Shown here: positions 23,601-35,277 of the stretch, in pieces | Layout of the letters: each line of letters begins with the position of its first letter | How positions within the stretch are numbered: position 1 is the stretch's first letter | Origin: Cercis canadensis | Lineage: Eukaryota > Streptophyta > Magnoliopsida > Fabales > Fabaceae | Direction of reading: 5' to 3' | Length of the DNA stretch: 64,000 nucleotides | Assembly: GCA_003255065.1 (NCBI GenBank) | Contig: QAOA01007267.1 | Span: 86,303 to 150,302, forward strand | Made by a program: the position numbers and the translations under genes | Notes under the pieces: generated by a model | Told to the model about the DNA's origin: nothing | What the model saw: the letters and a program-made list of their open reading frames with translations, nothing else | Databases searched by the model: none

Positions 23601-24357
23601 CATAAACAAGCACATGTTATATATGGCTCAAGCATTAAAGAATATATTAGCGAGGTAGATCTTTATATTTATGATATCAATCTACAAGTCTATGATCAAC
23701 TCTATTTAGATATATACACAAAACTATAAATTAAATGGAAAAAAAAATGCAAAGCTCAAACTTTTTCATTCATGCCCATGCTCACAGAATAATGACACTC
23801 TTTATCCACAGGTTCTGCACATGGTTTTGATAATACAGCTTAATTTTTTTTAATAAGAATCTCTGGTAAATATTTATACGTAAGTGCATGTTTTCATAAT
23901 TAATACACATAAATAGATAAAATAGTACAAATAGGTATAGAGAGTAGAGAGCGTATGGACCATATGCACAAGATATAACCACATGATTATTTATTAATTT
24001 TTTTGATGCACATATTTGGCAATATCACACTTCTATACGAATTTCTCTTTTTTTAATGAAATCGTTTATATATAAACCGTCTTTTACTCTTTCCATACAT
24101 GGAAGCATTTATTGGGTACAAAATATATACCTACCTAAAATGATAGGCTCTTTCCTTTTAAAGATGGGTCTTAGTACCACATTTTAATGCGAAAACGAGT
24201 GTATAACTACTTTTTCTCTCATTTAATGGCCAACGGTTTAACCAACTTGGATCACTTCCCCCATTAGAACATCCAACTCCATAAGCAACGGAAATGTTCA
24301 GATCCATTAGCTGTCAAGGACTATCACTTATCATTAACTATCAAGTGGCTGTGACAA
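20660..24357. other. AT-rich intergenic region
   Basis: Very AT-rich with poly-A/T and (TA)n runs (for example 22250-22271). No gene seen. A fragment related to the SINE-like repeat at 24358 lies at about 21430-21575. Confidence 0.55.
21430..21575 (+). repeat. Fragment of the SINE-like repeat
   Basis: Shares with 24420-24545 the blocks ATTATTAGGAGAA, TTGTAATTACTCTAA-like, ATTAGTCTCAC and GTGGCATTAACAAAAAATAAT-like, with many differences. The 5' tRNA-like part is not evident. Confidence 0.5.
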
Positions 24358-24581
24358 CAAGCGTTTAGTTCAATTGGTAGCAAATTGAACCATGGGCATA
24401 CGTTCTTAGTTATGATTAAAGGTTCAAGGTCCAATAAGAATATTATTAGGAGAAAAAAAATTGTTATTGCTCTAACTTTAAAACAAAATTAATCTCACAC
24501 CAAATTAAATAAAGTATAAATATTCGTGATATTAATAAAAAAAATTATCGAGTAGCTGTAACTAGTGATCCCTCCAACTTG
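24358..24581 (+). repeat. tRNA-derived SINE-like repeat
   Basis: Near 24366 TAGTTCAATTGGTAG resembles a tRNA A box, and GGTTCAAGGTCC at 24421 resembles a B box, about 50 bp apart, as in RNA polymerase III promoters. An AT-rich body follows. A diverged body fragment elsewhere in the window (21430) supports a dispersed family. No precise end or target duplication was identified. Confidence 0.5.
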
Positions 24582-24583
24582 NA

Positions 24584-24756
24584 TTATGATTAAAGGTTCA
24601 AGGTCCAATAAGAATATTATTAGGAGAAAAAAAAATTGTTATTGCTCTAACTTTAAAACAAAATTAATCTCACACCAAATTAAATAAAGTATAAATATTC
24701 GTGATATTAATAAAAAAAATTATCGAGTAGCTGTAACTAGTGATCCCTCCAACTTG
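24584..24756 (+). repeat. Near-exact second copy of 24410-24581 after a single N
   Basis: 173 bp repeat the preceding 172 bp almost base for base (one extra A in a run), with the N at 24582 between them. This is either a very recent tandem duplication or two overlapping contig ends joined without merging. Confidence 0.8.
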
Positions 24757-25639
24757 ATTACGTGGACAAAGAGAAACTTGATAGGCTCATAATACTACCA
24801 ATTCAATTGCATATATATCTTTTTTTTTTTTTTTATAATATATATATATATTAACATTGAAAAATACACTTGCACAAATGCACATAATCAAGCCAAACAA
24901 AAAACTTATTTTATAAAATAGCATTTTGATGTCTCGGATCTTTCCCCTCCCCCCAACAAAAGATAAGATATTTAATATAATAAATATAATTAAAAATTTA
25001 ACAATATTTAAGTTACTAATAATAATAATATTATCGTTATTAACAACATTATAATTGCTTAAAAATAAATCTTTAAGAATATTTAATTGCTCAGATCTTA
25101 AATTTTTTTCTAATTTTAAGATAAAATATATGATCACTTGAATTATTAACTAAGTTATTTTAAATCTCTTAAAAAAGTTAAAATTTTAAGTTTAATTTCT
25201 AACAGAAAAACTTAACTCCATCTATTTAATAAAAACCAAGATCATTAGCCATTGAAACAGCTTATCAACTATATAATATGTAAAATTCCGCTAAAAAGGA
25301 GACAAAACCATTATTTTTAATTTTCTTGATATTCCCTCAAAATAAATTTTTCTTGATAGTGATTGTAAGGAAACAAACAACAAAAGAACAATGGAATCGA
25401 AGGAGATAATTTAGAAAAGGATTAAAAAATAGGCAAAGAAAAAAAGAGAGCAGAGAACTTCATATCCCGGCTTGGGCGGGCAACTTGCGCTCTGTGGGCG
25501 CCACGTCAGAAAAGGTTATCACTTACATCATCCATGAGTGAAGAGTCGAAGTTTTTTTTTAATTATTTCTGTGATCTGTGAAGGTTGAAATTAAAGTTTA
25601 GTTAAAGTAATTAATATCTCTTCTTTATGTTTTTTATAT
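24757..25639. other. Intergenic, AT-rich, upstream of the RMA-type gene
   Basis: No gene seen. A GC-richer patch at 25465-25515 contains CACGTC and GGGCGGGC and may belong to the RMA promoter. Confidence 0.5.
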
Positions 25640-27931
25640 AATCGCATTGTCTTCCATCTCTTTTTCCCTCGTATTCTCATCTCTATTTCTTCTTCCTCTG
25701 TCTTCCCATCTCTGCAGGATTCCTATCTCAGCCGCTGAATACTGAAACTTGGTTATTTGAAGCTTTCAGAACTTTCTTAGAGCTTCCACCCTACAACACA
25801 AGTTCTCCACCAGCTAATCTATCTGTAAGTATTCAACTACCTCGTCCTCTTTCTATCTCTCGCTTTCTCTCGAATTGTCGTAGAGACACAGCGGAAGACA
25901 ACATAGGACGTGTCATTCGATTTCATGTTCTTGCTATTACCTTGCTTTTAAGTTACTTTTGTGAACTTACTCTTCGGTTCATCTGATTCTGGGTGTAGAA
26001 ATTTTCTATCAAGATTTCTTTTTTTGGTATTATCAAGAAAGCATGGCACTTTTTGTGAGATGAAACAATCATCTGCGTTCTCATCCAGCTTTGCTTTGTT
26101 TTTTATACAAGTCAAGTTGCTTGGCTCTCTATTACGCTTAATCGTCGTGTCTTCAGGGGATATCATCTGAACTGAAAGTACTTTAATTATTTGAGGTCTC
26201 AAAGATTGAGGTTGGGCGCAAATTAGCCTCTTTCCTTTTCAGTTTATTTGTTTAAAGAAAATTACTCTCGTTCCTTCCCGTAATATAATCAATCGCTTAT
26301 CTATTCTTCAATAGAAATTACTTTCTCTGGAAATCGTTTCTGTTTGGGAGGAAAAAAGAAAAGACCTTTGATTGCTAATGGGTTGAATTCAATACAATGG
26401 AACTTCAGACCTTTGTTCCCTTGTACGTTTATTGGTTATGATTTTTGTTTCTTCCTGTTTTTCACTTCAATTCATTAATTGATTATCTAGGAGGATTGAT
26501 GAACATGAATAATTCCTCATGGTAACCACTAGCCAAGTAGATACATACATAACAAAGGGAAATTTTTTGAGTTTTGGCTGAGTGTTTCAGTTCTTTCTTC
26601 TGGGTTTTAAATCCAGTAGTTAAAAACCAGTACCCTTTCAGTCCCTTGTGAACTTATAACTTTGAGTGCGTGGGGATCTAATTCTGTCCTTAACAAACAG
26701 CACTGGATTACACCCTGATACTGTCTTCAATATAAGGCAACAGAGTTCATTAATATTTAGTTTTACCTCCTCTCTGAGAGCAGATCTAGAAAGATTTTGA
26801 TTGCAGATGGAATTTCTAAATCTTTCTCAAAGTTGACTTAGTGAACTGTGTTAGATATTAAATTTGCTTTATTATTATCTCTCTTATACATGGTATGAAT
26901 GATGCTTGGCACTGCCGTGATTGTTGAAATTTGCTCTGAAATTCTTGGTGTTGTTCTGTTCTGTCTACGGAGTTGGTAACTTGGTATGCAGTTGCACTAT
27001 TCATCTAAATTGGGAGAACCTCTTCTTTTCCCCAGATTAACTTAATTCTTGGGTATTAAGTAAATTGTATTGGCTACATTTCCCAAGTTAGCTTCCTCCT
27101 TGAAAAGTTTGTGTGATTTAGTTGATAAGTTGCAAGGTGGGTCCAGCCACCCAAATATATAATGTCCGTAATGGTTCGTCTTCTTGCAGTCAAGTATTCC
27201 GAGGTGATAAAAGTATTTTGTTAGGTGGCCAGTCTTAGAGAGTTGAATTGGCTGGTAGGTGGATGAGAAGGAAGCTCATAACCTTTGTGTTAAAAGAATT
27301 GAAAATTGAGGGTGAGCATATTTCATCTAACCATCACCTCCTAAACCAAAAAAATAAAATAAAATTATGCTCTCTTAATTTCTTAAAATAAGTGAATGTG
27401 TATTCTTGAGAGGTTCGGGTTAAAAGAGTTAAGGGATTATCATGCTAAGCTTTAGAATTGTTCATATAGGTTTTTGATAAATGTTAATTTTGCTAGGAAG
27501 TTATAGTCAAAGTAACTAACTATAAATGCCTTAATCTATAATTGGTGGTTAGAGAAGAAAAAAAGAGGGGAGAGCTGATTCATTGGTTGGTTGCAACCTC
27601 TGTTTATTATCTTTGGCATCCAAAAGTTGGTGGTTGTGTCTTGTCTTTGTTATATGTTGACTTAAGCAGCTTTGTCAAGCCATCTTTCTTAGTAGAAGGG
27701 AATTATCAATATATAGCATGGTTGTGGAAGTTGACATTTTTGCTGGTTTAACTTTCTGTTTCCAGGGATGACATTTTCCTTATGAATTTGTAGAGTGACT
27801 TCTAAACTTTTTAGATTTGACTATATCAATGAAAATTCATATATAAAAAATGAACTAATCTTTTATCAGACACTTATGATCTTACATTTTATGCATTTGT
27901 GCTTTTTCAGGTTTAATCATAACACAAAAAC
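25640..27931 (+). other. 5' UTR exon and long leader intron of the RMA-type gene
   Basis: A CT-rich leader (about 25640-25824) ends at ATCT|GTAAGT. The next good acceptor in front of the coding frame is TTTTTCAG at 27903-27910, 21 bp before the ATG. This implies a 5'-UTR intron of about 2.1 kb (25825-27910). Frames inside it look random. Such leader introns are common in plant RING genes. Confidence 0.6.
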
Positions 27932-28714
27932 ATGGACTTTGATCGGTACTTTGAGGAGGTTGTGCCCCAAATTGATCCTTTTGGAGAAGATAAATCTTTG
28001 GAAAAGTGGAATTCTGCCACAGATGCTGATTCAGATTCTGATAGAAATGGCTCTAGTAGCTTTGACTGCAACATCTGCCTTGATAGTGTGCAAGATCCAG
28101 TGGTCACTCTCTGTGGTCATCTTTACTGCTGGCCTTGCATTTACAAGTGGCTTCATTTCCATACCATCTCTTCAGAAAACGTAGAGCAGCAGAGACCACA
28201 GTGCCCAGTTTGTAAATCAGAAGTTTCTCAAACATCCCTCGTTCCATTATACGGCCGTGGCAGCAGTAGAAAACCTTCTAAAGGCAAGGCCTCTCATGTA
28301 GGCATGGCCATACCGCGAAGACCCCATGGCCCGCCGGCATGGATGCTTGATTCATCAAGATCAACTAATAGTAGCACTATTTCCCAACCAGCTTCACAAT
28401 TTTATCATCGCCATTATCCTTATCATCCTCAACAATTCAACTCAGCTCCAAGCAATTACACTTCACCAATGCTTGGCACCGGTGGTTCACTAACAAATGC
28501 ATTTGATACCACCTTTGGAGTTTTCGGTGAGATGATATACGCTAGGGTGTTTGGTAATCAAGTAACAGACGTATACACTTACCCCGGTTCATATCGTCTT
28601 GCTGGGAACAATAATCCAAGGATCAGAAGGCACTTAATGCAAGCTGATAGGTCACTCAACAGAATCTGTTTCTTCCTCCTTTGTTGTGTAGTTTTGTGTC
28701 TTCTCTTATTCTGA
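27932..28714 (+). CDS. RMA-type RING E3 ubiquitin ligase, tail-anchored
   Basis: Single coding exon, 260 aa. A C3HC4 RING sits at about residues 46-97 (CNICLDSVQDPVVTLCGHLYC ... QCPVC), closest in layout to plant RMA and animal RNF5/RNF185 proteins. A Ser/Pro/His-rich middle follows. The last 17 residues are hydrophobic (ICFFLLCCVVLCLLLF), a C-terminal membrane anchor that places the enzyme on the ER with the RING in the cytosol. RMA proteins take part in ER-associated degradation and aquaporin trafficking. All zinc ligands are present. The start is the first ATG after the leader intron. Confidence 0.94.
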   Translation: MDFDRYFEEVVPQIDPFGEDKSLEKWNSATDADSDSDRNGSSSFDCNICLDSVQDPVVTLCGHLYCWPCIYKWLHFHTISSENVEQQRPQCPVCKSEVSQTSLVPLYGRGSSRKPSKGKASHVGMAIPRRPHGPPAWMLDSSRSTNSSTISQPASQFYHRHYPYHPQQFNSAPSNYTSPMLGTGGSLTNAFDTTFGVFGEMIYARVFGNQVTDVYTYPGSYRLAGNNNPRIRRHLMQADRSLNRICFFLLCCVVLCLLLF

Positions 28715-28934
28715 CTACTATTCCATTTTCTTTTTAGTGTTATACATTCCTGTATATAATACATACTGTAATGCGGATTCAGCCAGATGTCAGATCAAGC
28801 AATGAGATATATCAAATAGCTTTATGCATAAGTTTGTATTGTACTTGATTTGGGCGTTCAGCTTGTTACAAACAAAACTAGTTTATATTTCTGTATAGGG
28901 TTATAAGTACCATATCTTACTTCTTAGCTACAAT

Positions 28935-29704
28935 TAGGGATGACAATTTGCCCCAGACCCGATGGGGTCCCGGTTTTTTAACCCGTTCGGATATGGGTAT
29001 GTGGCAGAAAAATGGGTATGGGGATGGAGATGAGTACTTTTATGGGTAATTTGATAGGGGCGAGTCTGGGATGGGGAAGCTATATATATATATATACATT
29101 ACATAAATTTTTTTAAAAAAATTTCTTCACAAAACGGTGTCATTATGGCCTAAGGTTTTCCCACACTAAATCACCAACACACTGACCTAACCCTTCCTCC
29201 CTCAGTCCCTCGACCTTGAGTTCCATTTTCCCTAAACCTAAATTTTTTTTCTTTTTTTTTTGTTGGTTTTGTAGAATATGGAGAGTAGTTCAACTTCAAC
29301 CAACATTAGAACTTCATAAATTGTACTTATTTTAATTGCTTGGAGCCTTTTGTACTTATTATGATTTCTTATTGACTTTTATAATTGTTTAAGAACAATT
29401 TTTATAATTTTGTTTGAATATTATTTATGTTATTGTTGTTGCTTGAGGATATCTTGAATTCTTGATGATGTTATTTGAACATTATTTATATTATCTTATT
29501 CGATTAAAGTTGAATTTCAATTAGAAATCGTGATCGATAGATTAAACTTATAAATTGTGTATATTTAAAAAAAGTATGGTTGTATGAGTAAATGGGGCAG
29601 AGCATGGGCAGATGGAGATTTAGTGGGACAGAAATGAGGATGCTAAAAAATCCCCGCCAGAGATGGATCCGGAGACTGCTTGCCCCGCCCCATTGCCATC
29701 CCTA
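28935..29704. mobile_element. Non-autonomous hAT transposon, 770 bp
   Basis: Ends are TAGGGATGACAA (left) and the inverted TTGCCATCCCTA (right), followed inward by matching GC-rich subterminal sequence (CCCCAGACCCGATGGGG against CTTGCCCCGCCCC). A perfect 8-bp target duplication GCTACAAT flanks it (28927-28934 and 29705-29712), the size typical of hAT elements. No transposase frame is present. It lies about 220 bp behind the RMA-type stop codon, probably in or near the 3' UTR. Confidence 0.9.
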
Positions 29705-30489
29705 GCTACAATAAGGAAAGAAAAGAGGAAAGTTCCAAATCTTGCTTGTATGTTTTGCTCGTGTTCAGTATAGGATGCCTTTGCTTCTAGGTATGGGCAG
29801 CACATGATCCATCAGAAAGGTTACTCTCATAAGCCACGCCTTATTAAAATTGATGTGACAATTCACATATTTGTCATTATATAATTTAAAAGATAACTAT
29901 GAGGTAAATCGAATGTTCAAAATCGCCGGCTTAGACATTTCTTTGATTGAGAGTGAAGTCATTGACTTTCCTTAACACAAGTAAGTCATTGATTCAGTAG
30001 TCTGTTGTACTTTTCTTTCCTTGTTTATTATTGCCTGTGCCTGTGCAGAAGAGCTATGTCTCACGCTAGAGCGTAAGCTTTTTGTTTACTTATTTTCGTT
30101 AAGTTACATATACAGGAAGTGCCTCTTATATATATATATATATTTTAAATCATCAACATTCCATTGAAATTTGAAAGAATATTGCTCCAATAGCCATGGC
30201 CCAAAAAAAAAAAAATTTACTTCTATAGCATTTTTCTGCACAAGAGACGTATACCGTTGAGTATATGATAAGGTGATAGGTCTATAATAAGTGCTTTTTA
30301 CGCAAAGTATGGCAATGTCATTTGACAAGGACAACAACATTGCAATGCATTTCGGGAACCCTCAAGCTGCAATCATGTTAATTAGTACCACAAAGAGGGG
30401 ACTCAAAAAAAAAGAGTGCAGCGAGCTACAGCTAGATAATTTGTCATTTCTGGGAAAATAAATTATTTGCCAAATCTCTTACACGTAAG
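29705..30489. other. Intergenic, no gene seen
   Basis: AT-rich spacer with a (TA)n run at 30126-30142. It separates the convergent RMA-type and PPR genes. Confidence 0.6.
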
Positions 30490-32620
30490 TTAGTTGCTTC
30501 CCTCTTCCCGGAGCTCCATTTCCCCCTGTTTCTCTGCATCTGAAGCTTGATCAATTTTTTCCAATCGATGATCTCCAGCCATCAGATCAAGGGCCCTAGT
30601 ATCTGATTTTTCAATATGGACATAATGAAATAATTTGTCGTAGGTGCCTTCCGAGAAAAGGCTTCGTTCTCTACATAATTTCAAAATGTCCACAGCAAAT
30701 TCCAAATCTCCCTTCCCTTTCAAGTAATCAATACATGCAGACAAATTAAAGGGGATAAACTTTGATGAAGGTCGGTACGCCAAAATTGCTTTCTTCATTA
30801 CTTCCACAGCTCTCTCCATATGATTATTCCTGCAATAGTATGTTGCCAAACGATCCCATGTACTTCCATCTAATTCCTTGCCACTCTCCAAGATCCTGCT
30901 AATTCGTGCTTCAGCCTTTTCCAAGAGACCCTTCTTACAATAAGCACTGATAAGCAAATTTGGAATCCTGATGTCAAAGAATGCATATTCAGATTCCCAT
31001 TCCTCCAGAATCCTCTCAGCACCTTCGATGTCATCCAGCTTCACTAATGAGCTTAACATAGAGATGTAACCTGAGTTGTTGGTTTTCCCCAGATTTTTGT
31101 ACATAATCCAAATACGATACACCTCTTCCTTACTCCCAATAGCAGCATACATAGTAAGAAGAGATTCATAAGCAATTCTCCTCACGTTGTCCTTAATATA
31201 AAGTTCTGATTTCTGCAGCATTTCTAAGGACTTGTTAGAAAGGCCAGCTTTTAGATAGCAGTTTGCTGCAGAAGCATATGTAAACCAGTTCAAAGTTGTT
31301 CCATCAGCTTCCATCTGCATTAGAAACTTCTCCATGCCCTCTATGTCTGAAATATTCGCATAAGCATTCAACCGAATATTAATTGTAAAACTGTCGCAAA
31401 TGCCCTTCTCTTTCATTTCTTGCATCAAACTATCCAATTTCTCATATTGACCCATCTGAGCATAAAGGTTTAACATAACATTATAAGACAATGCTCTCTT
31501 TACACCAAATTCTCTAATTGTCTGCATGATAGCCTCTGCTTTCTGCAGAGATTGATGTTCTGCATAGCAATTCAAAAGAGCACTATAGACCTCAAAGACT
31601 CTTGAAGTCTCCGGAATGCAAGCATAATATCTCTCTGCTTCATCTAAGCCGTGGACTTTTGATATCAAGTCGAGCCGTATAGCAATGTCTCCAGAAGATA
31701 GCCCATGGTTCCTTTCATTACTCATCCATTCTGATACCTATGACAAACAATGATCCCTTAATTCTTGATCTTAAAGAGTATCAAGAGATATATTATATAC
31801 TAAGCACAATTGGATCACACAATTACTACCTAGAAAGTTGGAAGATCAAGAAATAATTGTATAGTGGGCGACATTTAGGTACGTGTAAAATGAAAAGAAA
31901 TAGATGGTGAGAATGGCGAGTCAGTGAAGTAAAGCATCACTGGGTGTCAAACAAGAAAGACAAAGGAAAGTAAAAGGGAATTATATGTTGCATCAGGGTA
32001 TTACACATAAAACTAGCTATCTATTTATTACTACTAACACTTTTTTTCTCATAGTGAATAATAACTCAGAAGTCAAAACTAGTCAATGAGTTCACATGGA
32101 ATTGCACATAATCTCCTCTCAGATTTTGTTTTCGTCCACACATATTTGGTGCTTTGATATACATAACAAACTAGATTAATCTTAATCGTAGTATGGATCT
32201 TGGGACCCGAAAATTAACACCACAGTATATTCAAAACTTGACAAATTGCTATATTCATTATTCCTTGAATTGAAACTAGGTCTATAACATTTAATCTCCC
32301 AGTTCTATAATTTATGAATCAGAACATGCAGAAACAATCAGAACGAATGGCACCTGAAGGGCATGCTTGAAACGACGGGACTTTCTGAGAATCCTGATGA
32401 ACTTTCGGAGGTGCGATTGGTTGACATGTCTACCTTCTTGAACCCATTGGTCAAGCTCACGAGTCACTGGAATCCTGGGGTCTCCAGCCCTCGAAATACG
32501 ACGGATAAGAGGGTCGAATGGAGCTGAAGAAGAAGGCAGGGCTGCAGTGGAGTAGAATAGAGACCCAGAAAGACGAGAGATGTAGTAACGACCCCATTTT
32601 GAGCGAATGAGACTCATCAC
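30490..32620 (-). CDS. P-class PPR protein, probably mitochondrial, copy 1
   Basis: Exon 1 is 32354-32620 and exon 2 is 30490-31737, joined in phase 0 (...KHALQ|VSEWM); 504 aa. The N-terminus (MMSLIRSKWGRYYISRLSGS) is basic, amphipathic and acid-poor, like a mitochondrial presequence. About ten 35-residue pentatricopeptide motifs follow, for example around SYNVMLNLYAQMGQYEKLDS, and the C-terminus is acidic (EKQGEMELREEGSN). PPR proteins bind organellar RNA. The layout matches the At2g20710 / At4g21705 group. A close paralogue with the same intron position is at 36601-38568. A Mutator-type element starts 66 bp upstream of the ATG. Confidence 0.95.
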
Positions 32621-33239
32621 TGGCTTCGATAGTGAAACCTAAAGTTGGCACCTTCACCGTAGAGAGGTTTGCTTGTGAAGGGTTGAGGGTGATTCCTGTT
32701 AAATATTGTACATTTATAAACTAAATACATATGGCACATTTTAAATTATTTTCACAACTATGATAATTTTCTTTTTTTTACTTTTTCCTTTGAGTTTCGA
32801 ATTTTGATATCACATAGAGTGCCAAATTTTGCTTGGAATTTCCTTCAAGTGCTGGATTTTGGTAATGTCAATTTTTTTTTAATATGGCTTCAAGTGTCGA
32901 ATTATGGGCAAAGGGAGAGTGGAAATTTTAGAATTATGGGCAAAGGGAGAGTGGAAATTTTACAATTGACTTCTTTCAAGTACCGTATTTTGACATTTTT
33001 TTTTTTTAATATTGCTTGAAGTGCCGAATTATGGCTAAAGCGGGGGTCAAAATTTGATAATTTCCTCCTTCTAAGTGCCGCATTTTGGCATTTTATTTTA
33101 TTATTATTATTTTTTTAACATTGTTTCAAATGTCAAATCTTGGCTTTAGGAGAGAGTCGAATTTTGGCATTTTGTTTTTTTTTTTTTTTGAACTTCACTT
33201 GAAGTGTCGACTTTTGGCTAAAGAGGAGAGAGTTTTCCT

Positions 33240-33790
33240 TAATATGACACAATGAGTTTTCCTTTCCTTTGGTTTATAATTTGCTGTTCTTGTTTTGCGT
33301 GGTAAAATCTGGGTTTGGAACAAGAAAATTTCATCCTAATTTTCTTACATCTATATGTTTAAGGGATACGATTCAATTAGCAGGGGGATTGAGGACAAAA
33401 ATACTCCAGTGAGAAGGATTTAAAGATTAACATAGAAGTTAATTTTAATTCTGTAATTTGAAACATTTTCTTTTTACAAATGTAAAGAACATAATATTCT
33501 GTAATTTATATTTCTTGTTTTTAAAATTTTTCAGCTCATCAAGAAGCATTAAAGAAGGAGATAGAAAGACTAAGACAAATCTATCACCAACAGAACCTTC
33601 AGGAGATGGGCAACTCAGTCAATAACAATGGCTATTCTCTTCACACACCAACACCAGCATCACAGTCACAAGCAACACCACCATTATCACACTCACACTC
33701 ACACTCACACCCACACCCACACCTACAGCAGCTTGCAACTTCTCAGCCATTGAGTTGTACGGAGAAGGATAAGCTCCTGAGCTTAGAGGA
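33240..33790 (+). pseudogene. Captured bZIP34/61-like gene fragment inside the MULE
   Basis: 33240-33534 reads as intron ending in TTTTTCAG. From 33535 the frame encodes AHQEALKKEIERLRQIYHQQ and a Gln/Ser/His-rich tail (HSHSHSHPHPH) reaching CTEKDKLLS. The first block is the end of the leucine zipper as I recall it from Arabidopsis bZIP34 and bZIP61; the last block resembles the TEK...LL end of those proteins. The basic region and most of the zipper are absent, so it cannot encode a DNA-binding factor by itself. Keeping an intron end means genomic DNA, not cDNA, was captured. Confidence 0.8.
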
Positions 33791-33795
33791 AGACA

Positions 33796-34381
33796 TGTTG
33801 AGTAAACTTTAGAGTATGCAACTCTAAACTTACTAATATTGGACCCAAACAAGTAAACAAATTACTTGTATTATACCCACAATAAAAGACACTACAACAC
33901 TTCGAAAGGACCACTCATAATTTGAAGAGAAATACAACAATTAAAAGAAAGCTCACAACTCACACTCAAGACACCACTTACTTATAAAGAGATGCCTCAC
34001 TTTCTCTTGCACACAAAACAAGCTTAGCTACTCCTATTTATAGGTGATGGAGGAAGTGAGAACTACTAGACTAGACACATGTAGAATAAGCTACAAAGTT
34101 CTAGAATAAACTACAACATATCTCAAAGTCTCTAGAACCTTCTAAACAGCTCCAAAGTCTTCTAGGATTGTCTAGTTCCTTCATCCAGGTTCTAGGATGC
34201 TCTAGAATCTTCTAGAAGCTTCTTCATCCTTCTAGCACCTTTTAAGATGTCCTAGAATTTTTCAGCACCTTCTAGCTCATGCTAGTTTACTTTAGAACAT
34301 TCTAAGAGTCTTCTAGTCTACTCTAGCTATCTCTAAAATTTTCTAGAAGGGAGAAGACAATGCTGCATACCTTCTTTAACA
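33796..34381 (-). mobile_element. Solo LTR of an LTR retrotransposon, nested in the MULE
   Basis: 586 bp starting TGTTGAGTAA and ending TTCTTTAACA, flanked by a 5-bp target duplication AGACA (33791-33795 and 34382-34386). A TATA-like CTATAAATAG on the minus strand (near 34040) indicates minus orientation. Part of it is rich in TTCTAGAA-like words. No internal retroviral genes are present, so it is the product of LTR-LTR recombination. It is younger than the MULE that hosts it. Superfamily not determined. Confidence 0.8.
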
Positions 34382-35277
34382 AGACAGATTTCAGCTCTCT
34401 CCTCTTTAGCCAAAAGTCGACACTTCAAGCCAAGTTAAAAAAAAAAAAAAACAAAAAAACAAAATGCCAAAATTCGGCACTTCAAGGGAGGAAATAGCCA
34501 AAATTTGACTCTCTCCTAAAGCCAAGATTCGACACTTCAAGCAATGTTAAAAAAATAATAATAATAAAATAAAATGCCAAAATGCGGCACTTGGAAGGAG
34601 AAAATTGTCAAATTTTGACTCCCCTTTAGCCATAATTCGGCACTTCAAGCAATGTTAAAAAAAAAAAAAAACAAAATGTCAAAATGCGGCACTTGAAAGG
34701 AGGCAATTGTAAAATTTCGACTCTCCCTTTGCCCATAATTCGACACTTGAAGCCATATTAAAAAAAAAAATTGACATTGCCAAAATCCGGCACTTAAAGG
34801 AAGTTTGAGGCAAAATTCGACATTCAAGGGGAAAAGTAAAAAAAAAAAAAAAATTACCGTAGTTGTGGAAATAATTTAAAATGTGTCTTATTTGTGTATT
34901 TAGTTTGCAGATGTACAATATTTACAGGAATCACCCAAGGGTTGAAGGATACAGGGTAATTGAAGAATAAATAAGACCCTATTTAGAGTAGTGGATGAAC
35001 AAGCCACTGTTGGCAAATGAAGTAAACAACATCCACAATCCATGGGGGAAAAAAAAATTCACATTTAGAGAGTTGTCTTTATAACAAATGTTTACAAAGA
35101 AAAAAAAAAACGAAATACAAATAAAATAAAATAAAAAACTTCAAAAATGTGAAATTTTTTAAGAATTACCTGAAATTGTGGACTAGTATAATATGACTTT
35201 GCAAGCTTCTTAATATACCCTATGAAATATCTATGATTTTTTTTTTTGGTAGATAGCAAGGGAAGCACAATGGTGGA

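Larger units (their letters stand above)
32687..34936. mobile_element. Mutator-like (Pack-MULE type) element carrying a bZIP exon
   Basis: Terminal inverted repeats of about 545 bp (32687-33235 and 34392-34936) begin with GGGTGATTCCTG and are flanked by a perfect 9-bp target duplication AAGGGTTGA (32678-32686 and 34937-34945), the size made by Mutator-like transposases. Each arm contains about five diverged copies of a roughly 100-bp unit with GTGCCGAATTATGGC-like cores and T runs. There is no transposase. The interior holds intron sequence plus an exon related to bZIP34/61 factors, and a solo LTR inserted later. Without the LTR the element is about 1.66 kb. Confidence 0.88.

Noticed and set aside
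24787-25137. 116-codon minus-strand frame
   Set aside because: Ile/Asn/Lys composition typical of AT-rich non-coding DNA; no motif.
33606-33812. 68-codon frame with a His/Ser-rich stretch as a gene
   Set aside because: It is the captured bZIP exon inside the Mutator-type element, running into the solo LTR; no promoter or start of its own is visible.
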